Source of the DNA: Thermocrinis minervae
Lineage (GTDB): Bacteria > Aquificota > Aquificia > Aquificales > Aquificaceae
Length of the DNA stretch: 64,000 nt
NCBI RefSeq assembly: GCF_900142435.1
Contig: NZ_LT670846.1
Coordinates: 648,750 to 712,749, forward strand
Reading direction: 5' to 3'
In this document: in pieces, positions 47,417-56,546 of the stretch
How positions within the stretch are numbered: the first letter of the stretch is position 1
Layout of the letters: each line of letters starts with the position of its first letter
Position numbers and translations under genes: made by a program
Notes under the pieces: model-generated
Told to the model about the DNA's origin: nothing
What the model saw: only the letters and a program-made list of their open reading frames with translations
Database searches by the model: none

Positions 47417-50400
47417 CTTCTTCCCTCACTAGATAAAGCGAGAGTACAACCTCTTCGTTTTCTTTTATTTTAGCAGAAGTTTTTGCATGGTGGTCATTAA
47501 GAAATGTGGCCGGCACTTTTCTTTTTAATACATCTATTACTTTTAATGGATCCTGTATTCCTTTTCCAAGTTTCTCTAATTCTTTTAGAATTTCCTTTAC
47601 TATTCGTTTTGGTAGGACTCTTTCTTCTAGCCGCTTTATGATTATGTTCAGGAACTTTTTATCCTCTTTAGGAATTTGTTCACTGTTTCTCTGTATTGCT
47701 TTTAGGATTTTTAAAAGTTTGGCATAAATGTCAGAACCACCATGTCCGTGAGGTTCACTGTTTTCTTCTGCAGTTGCATTAGAGAACGCATTTCTATTTT
47801 TATTAAGGAGTTTATAATAATCCTCAAGGGATAATTTTGCTCTTTTCTCATCCTGCGTGCTTTCGAGAATCTTTGCGGCTGTCAAGAAATCAAGCTCTAT
47901 GGCTGTCTCTTTTTCTCTGTCTGAGATAAAGAATTTCATTAGCTTACCTTTTCTGAAGAAAGTGATTAGCGAGTTAGGAGGAGCAATATCCCTTAAGGAT
48001 TGAGGGATTATTTTTGCAGAACGAGCTTTTTTAGGAAGATTCTGTATTTTTTTAAAGAGCTTAGGGTTTTCATCACGGATTTTTTCAATAATCCTCAAAT
48101 ACTTCAGTTCACTTTCTTCCTCCTCTTCATCTTCCATGAGTGTTTTCTTCGAAAGCAGTTTATCAAACAGTTCATGAGAAGAAACAGGTTCTCCTTCGGT
48201 TAAGATTGCGCTATCGCTACCCAGTAACGTTAAAAAGGCTTCTATCTTTGAACGAGCAATTTTTGTAAGCTCAATTTCAGAGTCTGCTTGTATTGTTGGG
48301 AAAAAGTTGAAAACATAAATCTTATCAAACTCTGTGCCTATTCTGTTAACCCTTCCTACCCTTTGCATTAATCTTGTTGGATTCCAAGGTATATCGTAGT
48401 TTATCACGATGTTTGACCTATGAAGGTTTACACCCTCAGAAAGAATGTCTGTCGTAACAAGTATTTTATAATCATCCTTCTTATCTTTTGCTCTTGCATC
48501 AAAGTTTTCTATGATCTCATTCTTTACCTTTTCAGACATACCACTATGAAACAGGAGAGCAGTTCGACCAAACTTTTCGTTTATCTTCTCAGCCAAGTAA
48601 TCAGCTGTTTCTTTAGACTCCGTAAAGATTATTATTTTCTTGTTCTTGAGGATTGGGTTATTTTCTAATTCGTATAGCAATTTTTCAAGCTTTGGATCCC
48701 TATTTATAGATTCCCACATAGACTTTATCTTTTTTAAAATCCCTAAGTCTTTTTCTAGATCTTCTTTAAACTCGGGTTTAAAATCTTCACTATTGTATTT
48801 TTTTACTTTCCCTTTATCAATAAGTTCCTGGATTTTTTCATCATCACCTTCTTCCAAATATTCAATTATCTTATGTATGCTAATGTCTTTACTTATGTAG
48901 ACATTTCCGTTCTCGTATTCTTTAATAAACATTTCGTAGGAGCGAATAAACCTGTCCACGCTTTTTCTGAATGCATAAAAGCTGCTTTCAAGACGTTTTA
49001 CGAGAAGTACCTTCATAAAACTGCCCATGTTTTTTTGCGATTGTTCTTCCAGTCGAGTGATGGACTTCTTTAGATAAAGTAATGGCATATAACGTGCATA
49101 CCTAAACTCCTGGGTTATTAACCTTACGGTCTCCATAAATATCCTGTCTTCATCATCGTTTAACTGGTAATAAAAGGGCTTTGGGTCTTCAACTTCTGGA
49201 AATTTAATATTGTTTTTCTCTAAATCCTCTGCAAAATATTTTGCAATCTCCGATCTTGTCCTTCTAACCATTATATATTTCAAAACCTTATCTCGGATTT
49301 CCTTGGCGTTTTCTCTTACTGTTTTCAGATATTGCTCATAGTCTTTTTGGCGATCAACTTTTTTTAATCTCTCTTCAAGCTTCTTGAAAAATTTCTCAAG
49401 GTCTCTAACACCTGGTATAGTACTGTTTTTTGGGCTTTGAAATAGTTTAATCTGTGCTAGAATATCTCTTGGTGAGTTATTATAAGGAGTTGCAGATATC
49501 AAGATTACTCTTTTTCCGCGGCAGACTTCAGAAATTTTTTCATAACTAACGGTTGTTTCATTCCTGAAGCGATGAGCTTCGTCTACGATGATATTTTTAT
49601 ATTCTCTTTTCTTTATTGACTCTACTGCCTCATCTAGCTTACCAATTGATACAAAGTCAGCTGGGATACGAAAATCGGAAAAAACATTAGGCCATGAACC
49701 TGGATTATTTTTGTCAATAAGCGCAGGTGGAGCTATGACAAGTGTTCTACCATCAAGCTGTTTTACGAGCATTGCTGCCATGTAAGTTTTACCAAGCCCT
49801 ACCACATCGGAAAGGAAAACACCACCGTACTCTTCTAGTATTTTTTTGGCGTTTAAAACTGCTTGTTTTTGGTATTCGAATTCTTTAAAACCTTCAGGTA
49901 AATACTGTAGGAAAACCTCATCAGATAAAGAAAGCTCATCCTTAAAATACTCGTACAGGAACTTAAGGTATAGTTCATAAGGGGTGATATCTTCTTTCAG
50001 CCAGGTTTCTTCACTGATTGTTTTAGTGAACACTTCAGTGATGTCAATGGCTTGTTCCCACAACTCTTCAAACTTACGTTTTGCAAATTCATAATCAGCT
50101 CTGTTTTTTAACTCCACGTTGAACTCAAGGTTGTCTGTAAGTCCAGATTGAGTGAAATTGCTTGATCCTGTGATAACCCTTCCTACATCTCTATCCCCTT
50201 CTTTAAAGGTGAATATGTACACTTTTGCATGAAGTCTACGGGATGGATAAGCTTTTATCTCAAGCTTATTTTGTCTTATCCACTCAATAAACTTTCGAAC
50301 TCCTTCCTCAACTTCTAAACTGTCCTCAGAGTTGTCCATTTCATCCTTTATACGGGTCTTAACATCCTCCTCTACATCTTTGATAGAGTAAGCTTCTATG

Positions 50401-50612
50401 ATATATTTGCTTACTTCGGGCGTTGTCCCCATCCCTATAAGGATCCTTATTTTCTCTGCGTTTTCTAGGGCTTTGTAAATAGCATGAAAGCCTGTTATGT
50501 GAAAGTAACCTGTGATGCAATCAAAGCTTCTGCAATCTTTTATGAGCTTTATGAACCTGTCTTTTAGCGTTTCACCTTCTTCGTTTACAAAGAAGGTCAG
50601 GTCAGATGCCAT
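47409..50612 (-). CDS. PLD-domain SNF2-type helicase, probable defence protein
   Basis: 1067 residues. N-terminal phospholipase-D-like nuclease domain: LHAKVYIF (about 127-134) and TGSSNFTQSGL (about 148-158), giving HxK and GSxN; the aspartate of a full HKD motif is not obvious. Superfamily 2 helicase: Walker A DVVGLGKTYMA (about 269-279), DEAH box IIVDEAHRFRN, LISATPYNN, and motifs V-VI TDILSEGVNLHRS and QRVGRVNRIG. It overlaps the methylase by 8 bp and is the first gene of the pair. Its promoter (minus TATAAT 50633-50628) overlaps the rsmE stop, with AAGGGGG as ribosome site. A+T-rich, suggesting transfer. Confidence 0.85.
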   Translation of the reverse strand: MASDLTFFVNEEGETLKDRFIKLIKDCRSFDCITGYFHITGFHAIYKALENAEKIRILIGMGTTPEVSKYIIEAYSIKDVEEDVKTRIKDEMDNSEDSLEVEEGVRKFIEWIRQNKLEIKAYPSRRLHAKVYIFTFKEGDRDVGRVITGSSNFTQSGLTDNLEFNVELKNRADYEFAKRKFEELWEQAIDITEVFTKTISEETWLKEDITPYELYLKFLYEYFKDELSLSDEVFLQYLPEGFKEFEYQKQAVLNAKKILEEYGGVFLSDVVGLGKTYMAAMLVKQLDGRTLVIAPPALIDKNNPGSWPNVFSDFRIPADFVSIGKLDEAVESIKKREYKNIIVDEAHRFRNETTVSYEKISEVCRGKRVILISATPYNNSPRDILAQIKLFQSPKNSTIPGVRDLEKFFKKLEERLKKVDRQKDYEQYLKTVRENAKEIRDKVLKYIMVRRTRSEIAKYFAEDLEKNNIKFPEVEDPKPFYYQLNDDEDRIFMETVRLITQEFRYARYMPLLYLKKSITRLEEQSQKNMGSFMKVLLVKRLESSFYAFRKSVDRFIRSYEMFIKEYENGNVYISKDISIHKIIEYLEEGDDEKIQELIDKGKVKKYNSEDFKPEFKEDLEKDLGILKKIKSMWESINRDPKLEKLLYELENNPILKNKKIIIFTESKETADYLAEKINEKFGRTALLFHSGMSEKVKNEIIENFDARAKDKKDDYKILVTTDILSEGVNLHRSNIVINYDIPWNPTRLMQRVGRVNRIGTEFDKIYVFNFFPTIQADSEIELTKIARSKIEAFLTLLGSDSAILTEGEPVSSHELFDKLLSKKTLMEDEEEEESELKYLRIIEKIRDENPKLFKKIQNLPKKARSAKIIPQSLRDIAPPNSLITFFRKGKLMKFFISDREKETAIELDFLTAAKILESTQDEKRAKLSLEDYYKLLNKNRNAFSNATAEENSEPHGHGGSDIYAKLLKILKAIQRNSEQIPKEDKKFLNIIIKRLEERVLPKRIVKEILKELEKLGKGIQDPLKVIDVLKRKVPATFLNDHHAKTSAKIKENEEVVLSLYLVREEDG

Positions 50613-50628
50613 ACAACCCCCTTAATAA

Positions 50629-51324
50629 TTATACTAGGTTTGTAAGTATAGCTACGGCCACTAAGGAAGCTGCCTCGAGGCGGTAGGTGTAAGGCTCCAA
50701 CCTGAGGGCTATAAAACCCTTGTCTTTGAGCATCTGGACTTCTTTGCTGGAAAAGCCACCCTCTGGACCTACCACCAGGCTTATACTTTTTACACCTTCA
50801 AGCCTTAGATCCTTGATCTTTAAACCTTCCTGGTAGTTATCAAGAACTAGGTTTAAGTCTGAGGTGGTCTCAAGCTTGGAAAGCTCCACCGGATGGTCTA
50901 CTATAAGAGGCTCCCTCCTGCCGCACTGCTTTAGGGACTCGAGCGATAGCTTTTCCCATCTTGGTAGTTTTTCCAGTATGGTTTTCTTGTCCCTGAAGCT
51001 CCTTTCGGATATGACGGGCACTAGCCTGTGCGCTCCTGCCTGGCTTACTCCTACTATAACATCCTCCATGGTCTTTAGGTGTACAGGTGTGCACTGGTAG
51101 AGGGTTATGGTGGGAAACCTCGGTGTGTATTCTATCCTCTCTACTATTTGACATATGCCTAAATCTTTTTGAAAACCCTCGAACTTGCATAAAAACCAAC
51201 CCTCTTGTGTTAAAACTTCCAGGAGTTCTCCTGCCTTTATCCTTTTTACCTTTAGGTGCTTCAGCTCTTGACCTTCTATGGCTACCTTCTGTCCATAGAT
51301 TTTCTTGCCTAAAAACCTTTCCAT
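50629..51324 (-). CDS. rsmE: 16S rRNA m3U1498 methyltransferase
   Basis: 231 residues. N-terminal PUA-like domain followed by a SPOUT knot: LVVGPEGGFSSKEVQML and LRLEPYTYRLEAASLVAVAIL are the RsmE knot motifs (usual form LGPRILRTETA is degenerate here). Methylates U1498 in the ribosomal decoding site. Starts 3 bp after pncB; followed by the defence pair. Confidence 0.9.
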   Translation of the reverse strand: MERFLGKKIYGQKVAIEGQELKHLKVKRIKAGELLEVLTQEGWFLCKFEGFQKDLGICQIVERIEYTPRFPTITLYQCTPVHLKTMEDVIVGVSQAGAHRLVPVISERSFRDKKTILEKLPRWEKLSLESLKQCGRREPLIVDHPVELSKLETTSDLNLVLDNYQEGLKIKDLRLEGVKSISLVVGPEGGFSSKEVQMLKDKGFIALRLEPYTYRLEAASLVAVAILTNLV

Positions 51325-51327
51325 ATT

Positions 51328-52587
51328 TTAGTCTATTATCTCTACGGTGAAGTGGGCTTTCTGTAGGCCTTTTAGCTCGTCAGGTAGACTTTTGAGATCC
51401 TCCATAAGCGTCTGTTTTATCTTTTCCAAGGATGGCAAAGATTCTACGAGCTTTCCTTTCTCCATGATTTTTTTAACCAGGCCACCTTCCTTGTACCTTA
51501 CTACTAGGTCCTTTTTGATGAGACTACCTTCGTACTCCCTTATTACCTGTCTTTTGTAGGGGAATGTAGCTTTGCCTGGGCTTGTTTTGTACTTGGGTTT
51601 GCCCTCGTACTCTACTAGCTTGTAAGCTATGTCTAGATATGGGCTGTCGGAGGATGTTATGAACTTGGTCCCTACTCCAAAGGCATCTATGGGGCACCCA
51701 GAGGATAAAAGGTCTTGGATGTCATACTCATCCAGTCCGCCGCTTACTACTATCTTAACGTGGTTAAAGCCTTCTTGGTCAAAGAGCCTTCTAACCTCTT
51801 TTGAAAGGGTTTTTAGGTCTCCGCTGTCTATCCTCACTCCTACTACCCTGTAGCCTTCCTTCATGAGTTTTATGGCCTTTTTGGCTCCTTCTATAGTGTC
51901 GTAGGTATCTATGAGGAGTATGGTTCTTTCTGGGTATACCTTGGCAAAGGCTCTGAATGCTTCTTCCTCTTCCTCGTATATCATCACAAAAGAATGGGCC
52001 ATGGTACCAAACACTGGTATGCCAAACCTTAAACCTGCTTCAAGGTTGGAAGTTCCTGCAAAACCGGCTACGTAGGAAGCCCTGGCAGCATAGAGACCTG
52101 CCTCAAGACCATGGGCCCTTCTCAGGCCAAAGTCTATGAGTTGTTTGCCTTGGCTTACTAGAAAGGATCTTACAGCCTTGGAAGCTATTAGAGTTTGAAA
52201 GTGTATTGTGTTAATAACTAGGGTTTCCAACATCTGAGCTTCTATCAGGGGAGCTTCTATCTGTACCATGGGTTCGTTTTGGAAAACGACCCTCCCTTCT
52301 TCTATGGCGTACAGATCACCGCTGAAGGAAAAGCTTTCGAGGTAGTCCAGAAAGTCTTCTTCAAAGATACCAAGACTCTTGAGGTACTTGAGCTCTCTGT
52401 CTGTAAACCTAAAGTTCTGTATCCTTTCCACTAAAGTTTCAAGGCCACACGAGACTAAGAAGTTCCTGTTTGGAGGTAGCTTTCTTACAAAGAGGCTAAA
52501 GACGGCCTTTCCAAATTTCTTCTCCTTGAAGTACACCTGGGCCATGGTGAGCTCATAGAGGTCTGTATGGAGTGCAAAAGATAGCAT
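51328..52587 (-). CDS. pncB: Nicotinate phosphoribosyltransferase
   Basis: 419 residues. Salvages nicotinate to nicotinate mononucleotide with PRPP. TDLYELTMAQVYF at the N-terminus, DFGLRRAHG, GTSNLEAGLRFGIPVFGTMAHSF (given here as the block around GTMAHS), TILLIDTYDT, VRIDSGDL and VSGGLDEYDI. With nadE it gives a route to NAD. The ATG at 52587 lies within a dyad shared with the divergent mogA. Confidence 0.94.
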   Translation of the reverse strand: MLSFALHTDLYELTMAQVYFKEKKFGKAVFSLFVRKLPPNRNFLVSCGLETLVERIQNFRFTDRELKYLKSLGIFEEDFLDYLESFSFSGDLYAIEEGRVVFQNEPMVQIEAPLIEAQMLETLVINTIHFQTLIASKAVRSFLVSQGKQLIDFGLRRAHGLEAGLYAARASYVAGFAGTSNLEAGLRFGIPVFGTMAHSFVMIYEEEEEAFRAFAKVYPERTILLIDTYDTIEGAKKAIKLMKEGYRVVGVRIDSGDLKTLSKEVRRLFDQEGFNHVKIVVSGGLDEYDIQDLLSSGCPIDAFGVGTKFITSSDSPYLDIAYKLVEYEGKPKYKTSPGKATFPYKRQVIREYEGSLIKKDLVVRYKEGGLVKKIMEKGKLVESLPSLEKIKQTLMEDLKSLPDELKGLQKAHFTVEIID

Positions 52588-52600
52588 AGTATACTATCTT
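52578..52600. promoter_or_regulatory. Dyad symmetry spanning the pncB/mogA start region
   Basis: AAGATAG (52578-52584) and CTATCTT (52594-52600) form a perfect 7-bp inverted repeat with a 9-bp spacer. Inside it ATAGTATACTAT (52586-52597) is itself a perfect 12-bp palindrome that includes TATACT, the probable mogA -10 (52590-52595), 7 nt before its ATG. It could be a repressor operator or simply a bidirectional -10. Confidence 0.4.
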
Positions 52601-52602
52601 AC

Positions 52603-53133
52603 ATGGAAAAGGCAAAGATAGGCGTCCTTACTGTTTCTGATAGAGCCAGCAGGGGAGAGTATGAGGACATAAGCGGCAAAGCTATCATAGAGTACCTCAA
52701 TGAGGTCATCACAAGCCCTTTTGAAGTGGTCTACCGTGTTGTACCGGACGAGAGAGATCTTATAGAGGGTGCTCTCATACATATGGCAGATGTAGAAGGA
52801 TGTTGCCTTATACTTACCACGGGTGGTACTGGTCCTGCTCCTAGAGATGTTACACCGGAGGCTACCGAGGCCGTATGTCAAAAGATGCTTCCAGGCTTTG
52901 GAGAACTTATGCGCGCCGTGTCTTTAAAGCAGGTCCCCACTGCTATACTCTCAAGGCAGACGGCTGGCATAAGGAACAAAACCCTCATCGTTAACCTTCC
53001 TGGAAAACCCCAGTCCATAAGGGTGTGCCTTGACGCTGTCTTTCCAGCCATTCCCTACTGCATAGATCTCATAGGTGGACCTTACATAACCACTGACGAG
53101 TCTAAGGTAAAAGCTTTCAGACCTAAAGGATGA
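52603..53133 (+). CDS. mogA: Molybdenum cofactor biosynthesis protein, MogA/MoaB family
   Basis: 176 residues. Adenylylates molybdopterin before molybdate insertion. Blocks IGVLTVSDRASRGEYEDISG, LTTGGTGPAPRDVTPEAT and NLPGKPQSIRVCLDAVFPAI. MogA and MoaB are hard to separate by sequence; the S/D pattern fits MogA. Supplies cofactor for enzymes such as the molybdoprotein at 36311. Overlaps the ABC permease gene by 4 bp. Confidence 0.9.
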   Translation: MEKAKIGVLTVSDRASRGEYEDISGKAIIEYLNEVITSPFEVVYRVVPDERDLIEGALIHMADVEGCCLILTTGGTGPAPRDVTPEATEAVCQKMLPGFGELMRAVSLKQVPTAILSRQTAGIRNKTLIVNLPGKPQSIRVCLDAVFPAIPYCIDLIGGPYITTDESKVKAFRPKG

Positions 53134-54101
53134 AGTTTTCTCTGACCATAATAACCATATTCCTGCTTATGGCCCTCTTTGCCCCTTTCATAGCACCCTA
53201 CCCTTATGACCTTCAAAACCGTAAAGCTCCTTACCATCCACCAACGCGAGTACATATCTTCAAGGACGGTAGCCTTACTTTCCCTTACGTAAACCTATAC
53301 AGGCTAAAGGATCCTATCTTTAAGGTATACGAAGAGGATGTTAGCGTCTCGTGCAGGCTTGAGTTTTTTACTCACACTACTTACGGCTTTAAGCTTTTGA
53401 GTACAAGAGAACCTTGTCATGTGTACTTGCTTGGAACTGATCAGCTGGGAAGGGATGTATTCTCAAGGATAGTCTACGGTGCAAGAGTTCCCTTGTCTGT
53501 AGGTTTTATGGGTGTGCTCGTGACCTTTACGGTGGGTGCTTTGGTGGGTGGTTTTTCTGGGTACATGGGTGGCAAGGTAGATGCCTTTATAATGAGGCTG
53601 GTGGAGGTGCTATTGGCCATACCCACCTTTTACCTTATGCTGGCCCTTAGGTCCATCTTTCCCATAACCATGGAGAGCTTTGAGGTGTTCTTGATGGTCA
53701 TCTTCATAATCTCCTTCTTGGGATGGGCAAGTATAGCCAGGGTGGTAAGGGGTATGGCTCTGTCTATCAGGGAGAAGGAGTTTGTTCTTGCTGCCAAGAC
53801 TTATGGAGCTGGCCACTTGAGAATAATAGTAAAGCATATACTTCCCAACACTTATTATTACCTTATAGTATCGGCTACCCTGTCCTTTCCTGCCTACGTA
53901 CTGGCTGAGTCTTCCTTGAGCTTCTTGGGCCTTGGTGTACAGGAACCTTTTCCAAGCTGGGGCAACATGCTAGCTTACGCTAAGAATATCACGGTCCTTA
54001 CTAACTACCCTTGGCTTCTTTCTCCAGGTGTAGCTATCTTCCTCCTGGTGCTTGCCTTTAATCTGTTGGGTGATGAACTTTTAAGGAGAAATAGAGTATG
54101 A
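53130..54101 (+). CDS. ABC transporter permease, DppC/OppC family
   Basis: 323 residues with about six membrane helices. The first helix (SLTIITIFLLMALFAPFIA) is followed by a periplasmic stretch (about 25-105) and the transport domain. The EAA loop is present (RGMALSIREKEFVLAAKTYGA). AESSLSFLGLGVQEPFPSWGNML is the DppC/OppC signature. The partner permease, ATPase and binding protein are not beside it, so the substrate (peptide or nickel are typical) is unknown. Overlaps mogA and pyrK by 4 bp each. Confidence 0.9.
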   Translation: MKFSLTIITIFLLMALFAPFIAPYPYDLQNRKAPYHPPTRVHIFKDGSLTFPYVNLYRLKDPIFKVYEEDVSVSCRLEFFTHTTYGFKLLSTREPCHVYLLGTDQLGRDVFSRIVYGARVPLSVGFMGVLVTFTVGALVGGFSGYMGGKVDAFIMRLVEVLLAIPTFYLMLALRSIFPITMESFEVFLMVIFIISFLGWASIARVVRGMALSIREKEFVLAAKTYGAGHLRIIVKHILPNTYYYLIVSATLSFPAYVLAESSLSFLGLGVQEPFPSWGNMLAYAKNITVLTNYPWLLSPGVAIFLLVLAFNLLGDELLRRNRV

Positions 54102-54841
54102 AGGACCATACGTGTAGGGTGCTAAAGAATCGACACATTTCTGGTAGGCTCTACCTTTTGGAACTTTCCTGTCCTGGCATGGAAACGCCTAAGGCAGGGC
54201 AGTTTTTGATGCTAAAGGTTTCCAAAAGCCTTGATCCTATGGGAAGAAGAGCTTTTGCAGTGGCTGACTTGAGAGAAGACAGACTTCTCATCTTCTACGA
54301 TGTGTACGGGCGTGGTACTTACCTTCTTTCTCAAGTAAGGGAAGGGGAAAGCCTTGAAGTCTTTGGGCCTCTTGGGAAGGGCCTTTTCAACAAGGATGGA
54401 GAAAAGCATCTTCTCATAGGTGGTGGTGTGGGTCTTGCAGGTCTTACCTTGCTTGCCAAGGAGCTAAGGTCTGAGGGCAAGAGGGTTTTTATAGCCTACG
54501 GTGGTAGGACAAAGGAACACCTCGGCATGGAAGAGTGGCTAAAGGAAGAAGGTTTTGAATACGAGCTTTTCACTGAAGACGGAAGTTTAGGCAGGAAGGG
54601 GAAGGTGGTGGAAGTGCTAAAAGACTTTGACAGCTCGTGGATAGTACATGCATGCGGTCCTAAAGCCATGCTCAAAGCACTTCAGAGGATAGAAGGCTAC
54701 AGAATATATCTCTCTTTAGAGTCACGCATGGCATGTGGTTGGGGTGTGTGCCTGGGATGTGTGGTAAAGGAAAGAAATGGTTCTTACGTGAGGGTATGTT
54801 ACGAAGGTCCTGTATTCGATGCCAATAGGGTAGAGCTCTGA
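54098..54841 (+). CDS. pyrK: Dihydroorotate dehydrogenase electron transfer subunit
   Basis: 247 residues. Carries electrons from the type 1B dihydroorotate dehydrogenase to NAD. FAD-binding domain ([18 protein letters not shown]), NAD-binding [16 protein letters not shown], and a C-terminal 2Fe-2S cluster with cysteines in [14 protein letters not shown] plus [16 protein letters not shown]. pyrD is not in the window. Ends 1 bp into ribE. Confidence 0.9.
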   Translation: MKDHTCRVLKNRHISGRLYLLELSCPGMETPKAGQFLMLKVSKSLDPMGRRAFAVADLREDRLLIFYDVYGRGTYLLSQVREGESLEVFGPLGKGLFNKDGEKHLLIGGGVGLAGLTLLAKELRSEGKRVFIAYGGRTKEHLGMEEWLKEEGFEYELFTEDGSLGRKGKVVEVLKDFDSSWIVHACGPKAMLKALQRIEGYRIYLSLESRMACGWGVCLGCVVKERNGSYVRVCYEGPVFDANRVEL

Positions 54842-55458
54842 TGTTTACGGGTCTTGTGCAGGAGGTAGGGAAAGTCCAAGACCTTAGGGTATCATCCTCA
54901 GGTGGTAGGCTTGTGGTAAGCTCTTCCTTTGAGGACCTTAAGCTAGGGGAAAGTGTGGCGGTTAACGGAGTTTGCCTTACCCTTGTGGAAGGTAGGGATG
55001 GGCTAATGACCTTTGACCTGTCTCCGGAAACCCTAAGCAGGAGCAACCTAAGGCTTTTGAAGAAGGGAGACCTTGTCAACCTAGAGAGAGCTTTGAGGGC
55101 GGATGATCGCCTGGGTGGGCACATACTACAGGGACATGTGGACTGTATGGGAAGGATAACCAGGCTGGATAAGCTAGGCGAACACTGGACACTCGAAGTG
55201 GAGTTACCAGACACCCTGTATGTTGTGGAGAAGGGATCTATAGGTATAGATGGTATAAGCTTGACGGTAAACTACATAAGGGGCAACACAGTAAGCATAA
55301 ACGTCATACCTCACACCTACCACAACACCAATCTGAAGGTCAGGAAGGTAGGAGACTATGTAAACGTGGAGTTTGATGTGATCGGAAAGTATGTAATAAA
55401 CTACCTTTCGAAGACAAAGAAGAGCTTTGAAAAACTTCTGGAGGAGTTTTTGGGATGA
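54841..55458 (+). CDS. ribE: Riboflavin synthase alpha chain
   Basis: 205 residues with two homologous lumazine-binding barrels. First repeat: [39 protein letters not shown]. Second repeat: [40 protein letters not shown]. Disproportionates two dimethylribityllumazines to riboflavin. No FMN riboswitch is possible because its start overlaps pyrK by 1 bp. Overlaps the next gene by 4 bp. Confidence 0.96.
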   Translation: MFTGLVQEVGKVQDLRVSSSGGRLVVSSSFEDLKLGESVAVNGVCLTLVEGRDGLMTFDLSPETLSRSNLRLLKKGDLVNLERALRADDRLGGHILQGHVDCMGRITRLDKLGEHWTLEVELPDTLYVVEKGSIGIDGISLTVNYIRGNTVSINVIPHTYHNTNLKVRKVGDYVNVEFDVIGKYVINYLSKTKKSFEKLLEEFLG

Positions 55459-56441
55459 ACCTGTCTAAGTTAGGCATTGGGACTTACTTGGGTGAGCTAG
55501 ACCAGAAGACTAGCGAAGGCTACAAAGAGGTTATAAGGGAAGGCATAAGGCTTGGCATAAACGTGGTGGACACGGCCATAGTCTACAGGTACATGAAGAG
55601 CGAGAGGGATATAGGCCAGGTGTTACAAGAGGTAGGAAGAGAAAAGGTTTTCCTATCCACAAAAGGTGGATACGTACCCTACGACTACGACCTTGGCCAA
55701 GACCCAAAGGATTACTTCTACGAGAACTTTGTAAACACTGGTATTATAAAGCTTGAGGAGATGACCCCCCAGGGACACTACCTGGGAGCTAGCTTTATAG
55801 ACTGGTGCTTTAACAAAAGCTTGGAAAACCTCAGGACGGATTACATAGACGTATACTTTCTACACAACCCTGAGGAGCAACTCAACTTCTTCCCAAGAGA
55901 GACTTTCTACAGGAAGCTAAGGGAGTGTTTTGAACTCTTGGAACATAAGGTAAAGGAAGGAAGGCTAAAGTACTACGGACTTGCCACTTGGAGCGGCTTT
56001 AGAGTTAGCCCTTCCTCAAGGATATACCTTGACCTAAGCCAGATCCTTTCTATAGCTAGGGAGGTAGCAGGTGAAGATCATCACCTTAGGTTTATACAGC
56101 TTCCATACAACCTAGGCATGCCGGAGGCCTTTACACTCAAAAACCAGGAGGTAAATGGGAAGAAGCTCTCCACAATAGAAGCTTGTAAAGAGCTTGGCCT
56201 TTACATCTACACGAGTGCCAGCATATACCAGGGGAACGTGATAGGAAGGGTACCACACAAGCTAAAGGAATTCTTCGGTACCGATGACGACGTGCTCACA
56301 GCCCTTGCATTCGTGATAAACACGCCAGGTGTTGGGACTGCTCTCGTAGGTATGAGCAAAAAAGAACACCTCTTGCACAACGTGAAGGTCCTCGGGCTTC
56401 CTCGTATACCTGAGGAGAGGTTTCTCACCCTCTTTGGATAA
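55455..56441 (+). CDS. Aldo/keto reductase family protein
   Basis: 328 residues, TIM barrel. The catalytic tetrad is recognisable: Asp in [15 protein letters not shown], Tyr in the same stretch, Lys in [10 protein letters not shown], His in [27 protein letters not shown] is in the NADP-binding C-terminus. The 'FDLG...[19 protein letters not shown]' type insertion is seen in a bacterial subgroup of unknown substrate. Last gene of the mogA string. Confidence 0.85.
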   Translation: MNLSKLGIGTYLGELDQKTSEGYKEVIREGIRLGINVVDTAIVYRYMKSERDIGQVLQEVGREKVFLSTKGGYVPYDYDLGQDPKDYFYENFVNTGIIKLEEMTPQGHYLGASFIDWCFNKSLENLRTDYIDVYFLHNPEEQLNFFPRETFYRKLRECFELLEHKVKEGRLKYYGLATWSGFRVSPSSRIYLDLSQILSIAREVAGEDHHLRFIQLPYNLGMPEAFTLKNQEVNGKKLSTIEACKELGLYIYTSASIYQGNVIGRVPHKLKEFFGTDDDVLTALAFVINTPGVGTALVGMSKKEHLLHNVKVLGLPRIPEERFLTLFG

Positions 56442-56486
56442 AACTTTGTCCTTACCTTAGGTTATAGGACACACCATGAGGAGGCC

Positions 56487-56543
56487 ATGAGGGTAACGTA
56501 TGAAGTTTTACCTTTTACAAGGAAGACAGGTTTAAATAGGTAA
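56487..56543 (+). CDS. Possible 18-residue leader ORF before dnaA
   Basis: ATG at 56487, TAA at 56541-56543, 3 nt before the dnaA ATG. AGGAGG (56479-56484) lies just upstream but only 2 nt from the ATG, shorter than normal. dnaA itself has no ribosome site, so ending translation here could help start dnaA. It may be chance. Confidence 0.25.
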   Translation: MRVTYEVLPFTRKTGLNR

Positions 56544-56545
56544 AA
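56506..56545 (+). promoter_or_regulatory. Inverted repeat next to the dnaA start
   Basis: TTTTACC (56506-56512) and GGTAAAA (56539-56545) are perfect 7-bp arms 26 nt apart, ending 1 nt before the dnaA ATG. TAAATA (56533-56538) inside could be a -10. Might be a binding site or a hairpin. No DnaA boxes are seen in this 105-bp gap. Confidence 0.3.
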
Positions 56546-56546
56546 G

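Noticed and set aside
43940-50612. Full BREX or DISARM locus
   Set aside because: No brxA/B/C, pglZ, drmA or drmB gene is present; only the methylase and the PLD-helicase are found.
54841-54900. FMN riboswitch before ribE
   Set aside because: The ribE start overlaps pyrK, leaving no untranslated leader.
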